Shown: positions 4,487 to 6,428 of the stretch, piece after piece
Layout of the letters: each line of letters opens with the position of its first letter
How positions within the stretch are numbered: position 1 is the stretch's first letter
DNA from: Ruminiclostridium sp.
GTDB taxonomy: Bacteria > Bacillota > Clostridia > Oscillospirales > Oscillospiraceae
NCBI GenBank assembly: GCA_017560855.1
Contig: JAFZEB010000129.1
Location: 1 to 6,428 of the forward strand
Reading direction: 5' to 3'
DNA length: 6,428 nucleotides
The notes under the pieces: model-generated
Database searches by the model: none
Told to the model about the DNA's origin: nothing
The model's input: only the letters and a program-made list of their open reading frames with translations
Made by a program: the position numbers and the translations under genes

Positions 4487-6428
4487 ATGAAACCTATTTT
4501 AGAAGCCATCAAGGAAACACGTTATTATCTGGACGGTGGTCTGGGCAGTATGCTCCAGGCTGCTGGTCTGCCTGACGGCCTGCTGCCCGATCTGTGGAGC
4601 ATCCAGAACCCGGAGGCCGTCCAGAACGTCCACCGGCAGTATCTGGAGGCAGGCTGCCGCCTGATCGCCACCAACACCTTCGGCACCAATGTCCAGAAGC
4701 TGGCCCCCTACGGGGTCACCCCCAAGGAGGTCATGACCGCCGCCGTGGCCAACGTCCGGGCGGCTATGGATCAGGCCGGAGTCACCGACGGCTATGTCAT
4801 GGCCGATATCGGCCCCACCGGTAAGCTCTTAAAGCCCTACGGCGACCTGGACTTCGAGGACGCTGTGGCCCTCTTTGCCGACACCATCGCCGCCGCCCAG
4901 GAGGCCGGTGCCGATGCCATCCTTATTGAGACCATGAGCGACCTGTATGAGATGAAGGCTGCTCTGGTGGCAGCAAAGGAAAACTCCACCCTGCCCATCT
5001 TCGCCAGCTGTATCTTCGATACCACCGGCAAGCTCCTCACCGGCGGCTCTCCCCGGGCTATGGTGGCCCTCATGGAGGGCATGGGTGTGGACCTGTTCGG
5101 TCTGAACTGTGGCCTGGGTCCCAAGGAAATGGCTGAGGTCTTCCAGCAGATGTGGACGGATGCCTCCACTCCTCTGCTCCTCCAGCCCAACGCAGGCCTC
5201 CCCAGAGCTGAGGGCGGCAAGACGGTCTACGACGTGTCCCCCGAGGACTACGCCGCCCAGATGCTCCCCCTGGCCCCCATGGCCACCGTCATGGGCGGCT
5301 GCTGCGGCACGACCCCTGCTCACCTGAAGGCCCTCATTGAGGCCACCCGGGAGATCCCCCTGCCCGTGGTCACCCAGAAGGATGCCTGCCTCATCTCCTC
5401 TTACTGTCAGGTGGTGGTGATGGACGGCAAGGACCCGGTCATCATCGGCGAGCGCATCAACCCCACCGGCAAGAAGAAGCTCCAGGCCGCTCTGCGGGAA
5501 GGGGATATGGACTATGTGCTGAACGAGGCCTTCAAGCAGGAGGATGCCGGCGCTCACATCCTCGATGTGAACGTGGGCCTGCCCGGCATCGACGAGCCTG
5601 CCGTTCTCACCCGGACCATGGAGGCCATCCAGGAGGTCACCGGACTGCCCCTCCAGCTGGACACCGCCAATCCCGAAGCCATGGAGCGTGCCCTCCGCCG
5701 GTACAACGGCAAGGCCCTCATCAATTCCGTCAACGGCAAGGAGGAGAGCCTGAATGCCATCCTCCCCCTGGTGAAGAAGTACGGCGGCGGCCTGGTCTGT
5801 CTGTGCCTGGATGACGACGGCATCCCCGAGACGGCCGAGGGCCGTCTGGCCATTGCAAAGAAAATTCTGGACCGGGCAGAAGCCCTGGGCATTCCCCGCC
5901 GGGACCTGCTGGTGGACGGCTTGACCATGCCGGTCTCTGCCGGTAAGGACAATGCTCGTGTCACCCTGGAGACCATCCGCCGGGCCAAGGAAGAACTGGG
6001 CCTGAAGACCGCCCTGGGTGTGTCCAACGTGTCCTTCGGTCTGCCCAGACGTGAGCTCCTCAACGAGAGCTTCTTTACCCAGGCCCTGCAGGCCGGTCTG
6101 GACGGCTCCATCATCAATCCCCTCAGTGAGCCTATGATGGGTGCTTTCAAGTCCTACCGCGCCCTGGCCGGTCTGGATGACCAGTGCCAGGACTACATGG
6201 AGACCTACCAGAACACCACTGCCCCTGTGGCGGCAGCCCCTGTATCCAATGCCGCACCCAAGGCCGCAGACACCGGGGACATGACCCTCTGTCAGATGGT
6301 CTGCAAGGGCCTGAAGGAGAAGTCCGCCGCCCAGGCCAAGATCCTGGCGGAAGAGGGCAAGGAGATCCTGGATATCATCAACGGGGAACTGGTCCCCGCC
6401 CTGGACGAGGTGGGCAAGGGCTTTGAGA
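4487..6428 (+). CDS. metH: Cobalamin-dependent methionine synthase, N-terminal 647 residues (3' end outside window)
   Basis: MetH moves the methyl group of 5-methyl-tetrahydrofolate via cobalamin to homocysteine, making methionine in the cytoplasm. Three modules are visible. The homocysteine-binding domain (about 1-290) has LDGGLGSML (15-23), ATNTFGTN (61-68) and the three zinc-binding cysteines: Cys208 in GLNCG and Cys272-Cys273 in GGCCGTTP. The pterin domain (about 310-565) has VIIGERINPTGKKK (318-331), DVNVGLPGIDE (360-370), INSVNGKEE (412-420), LLVDGLTMP (474-482) and the signature GVSNVSFGLPRRELLNESFF (511-530) with INPLSEP (543-549). After an Ala/Pro-rich linker (about 575-597) comes the start of the helical cobalamin cap domain (599-647), with NGELVPALDEVGKGFE. 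The cobalamin-ligating DxHxxG motif lies beyond the edge. The stand-alone activation protein just upstream predicts a short MetH of about 800 residues, without a C-terminal activation domain. The frame is open to the end, with one base of the next codon left over. Confidence 0.96.
   Translation, partial: MKPILEAIKETRYYLDGGLGSMLQAAGLPDGLLPDLWSIQNPEAVQNVHRQYLEAGCRLIATNTFGTNVQKLAPYGVTPKEVMTAAVANVRAAMDQAGVTDGYVMADIGPTGKLLKPYGDLDFEDAVALFADTIAAAQEAGADAILIETMSDLYEMKAALVAAKENSTLPIFASCIFDTTGKLLTGGSPRAMVALMEGMGVDLFGLNCGLGPKEMAEVFQQMWTDASTPLLLQPNAGLPRAEGGKTVYDVSPEDYAAQMLPLAPMATVMGGCCGTTPAHLKALIEATREIPLPVVTQKDACLISSYCQVVVMDGKDPVIIGERINPTGKKKLQAALREGDMDYVLNEAFKQEDAGAHILDVNVGLPGIDEPAVLTRTMEAIQEVTGLPLQLDTANPEAMERALRRYNGKALINSVNGKEESLNAILPLVKKYGGGLVCLCLDDDGIPETAEGRLAIAKKILDRAEALGIPRRDLLVDGLTMPVSAGKDNARVTLETIRRAKEELGLKTALGVSNVSFGLPRRELLNESFFTQALQAGLDGSIINPLSEPMMGAFKSYRALAGLDDQCQDYMETYQNTTAPVAAAPVSNAAPKAADTGDMTLCQMVCKGLKEKSAAQAKILAEEGKEILDIINGELVPALDEVGKGFE

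Noticed and set aside
4829..6150. Minus-strand open frames (242 and 198 codons) opposite metH
   Set aside because: They are shadows of the conserved metH reading frame, with compositionally biased translations and no domain signal.

Overview
The window is one continuous, same-strand run of six genes, two of them cut by the window edges. Base composition is GC-rich (roughly 60% by eye) with strong G/C bias at third codon positions. The genes use AGGAG/AAAGG-type ribosome binding sites, and the activation protein of methionine synthase is encoded apart from metH. Together these suggest a high-GC member of the Clostridia, such as the gut Oscillospiraceae/Ruminococcaceae. That placement is inference from style and gene content; no rRNA or other phylogenetic marker is present.

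Layout from left to right, all on the plus strand: the C-terminal third of metK (S-adenosylmethionine synthetase); a family 2 glycosyltransferase; a polytopic O-antigen ligase/polymerase-family membrane protein starting at GTG; metF (5,10-methylenetetrahydrofolate reductase); a small stand-alone methionine synthase activation protein; and the first 647 residues of cobalamin-dependent metH, which runs off the right edge. Intergenic gaps are 10, 36, 16, -1 and 21 nt. None holds a recognisable terminator, promoter or riboswitch, so the run looks like one operon.

Four of the six genes form the activated-methyl cycle. MetF makes 5-methyl-tetrahydrofolate, MetH passes the methyl group through cobalamin to homocysteine, the activation protein should rescue oxidised cobalamin in MetH using SAM, and MetK makes SAM from methionine. 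Between metK and metF sit two envelope-glycan genes with no obvious metabolic link. The glycosyltransferase would add a sugar at the cytoplasmic face, and the membrane protein would polymerise or ligate a lipid-linked glycan on the outside.

The best leads for a second look are a five-copy, roughly 20-residue repeat in the N-terminal extension of the ligase-like protein, the four-cysteine cluster at the C-terminus of the activation protein, and the insertion of glycan genes into the methyl-cycle operon. I found no mobile element, CRISPR array or RNA gene, and no stretch of more than 36 bases lies outside a gene.
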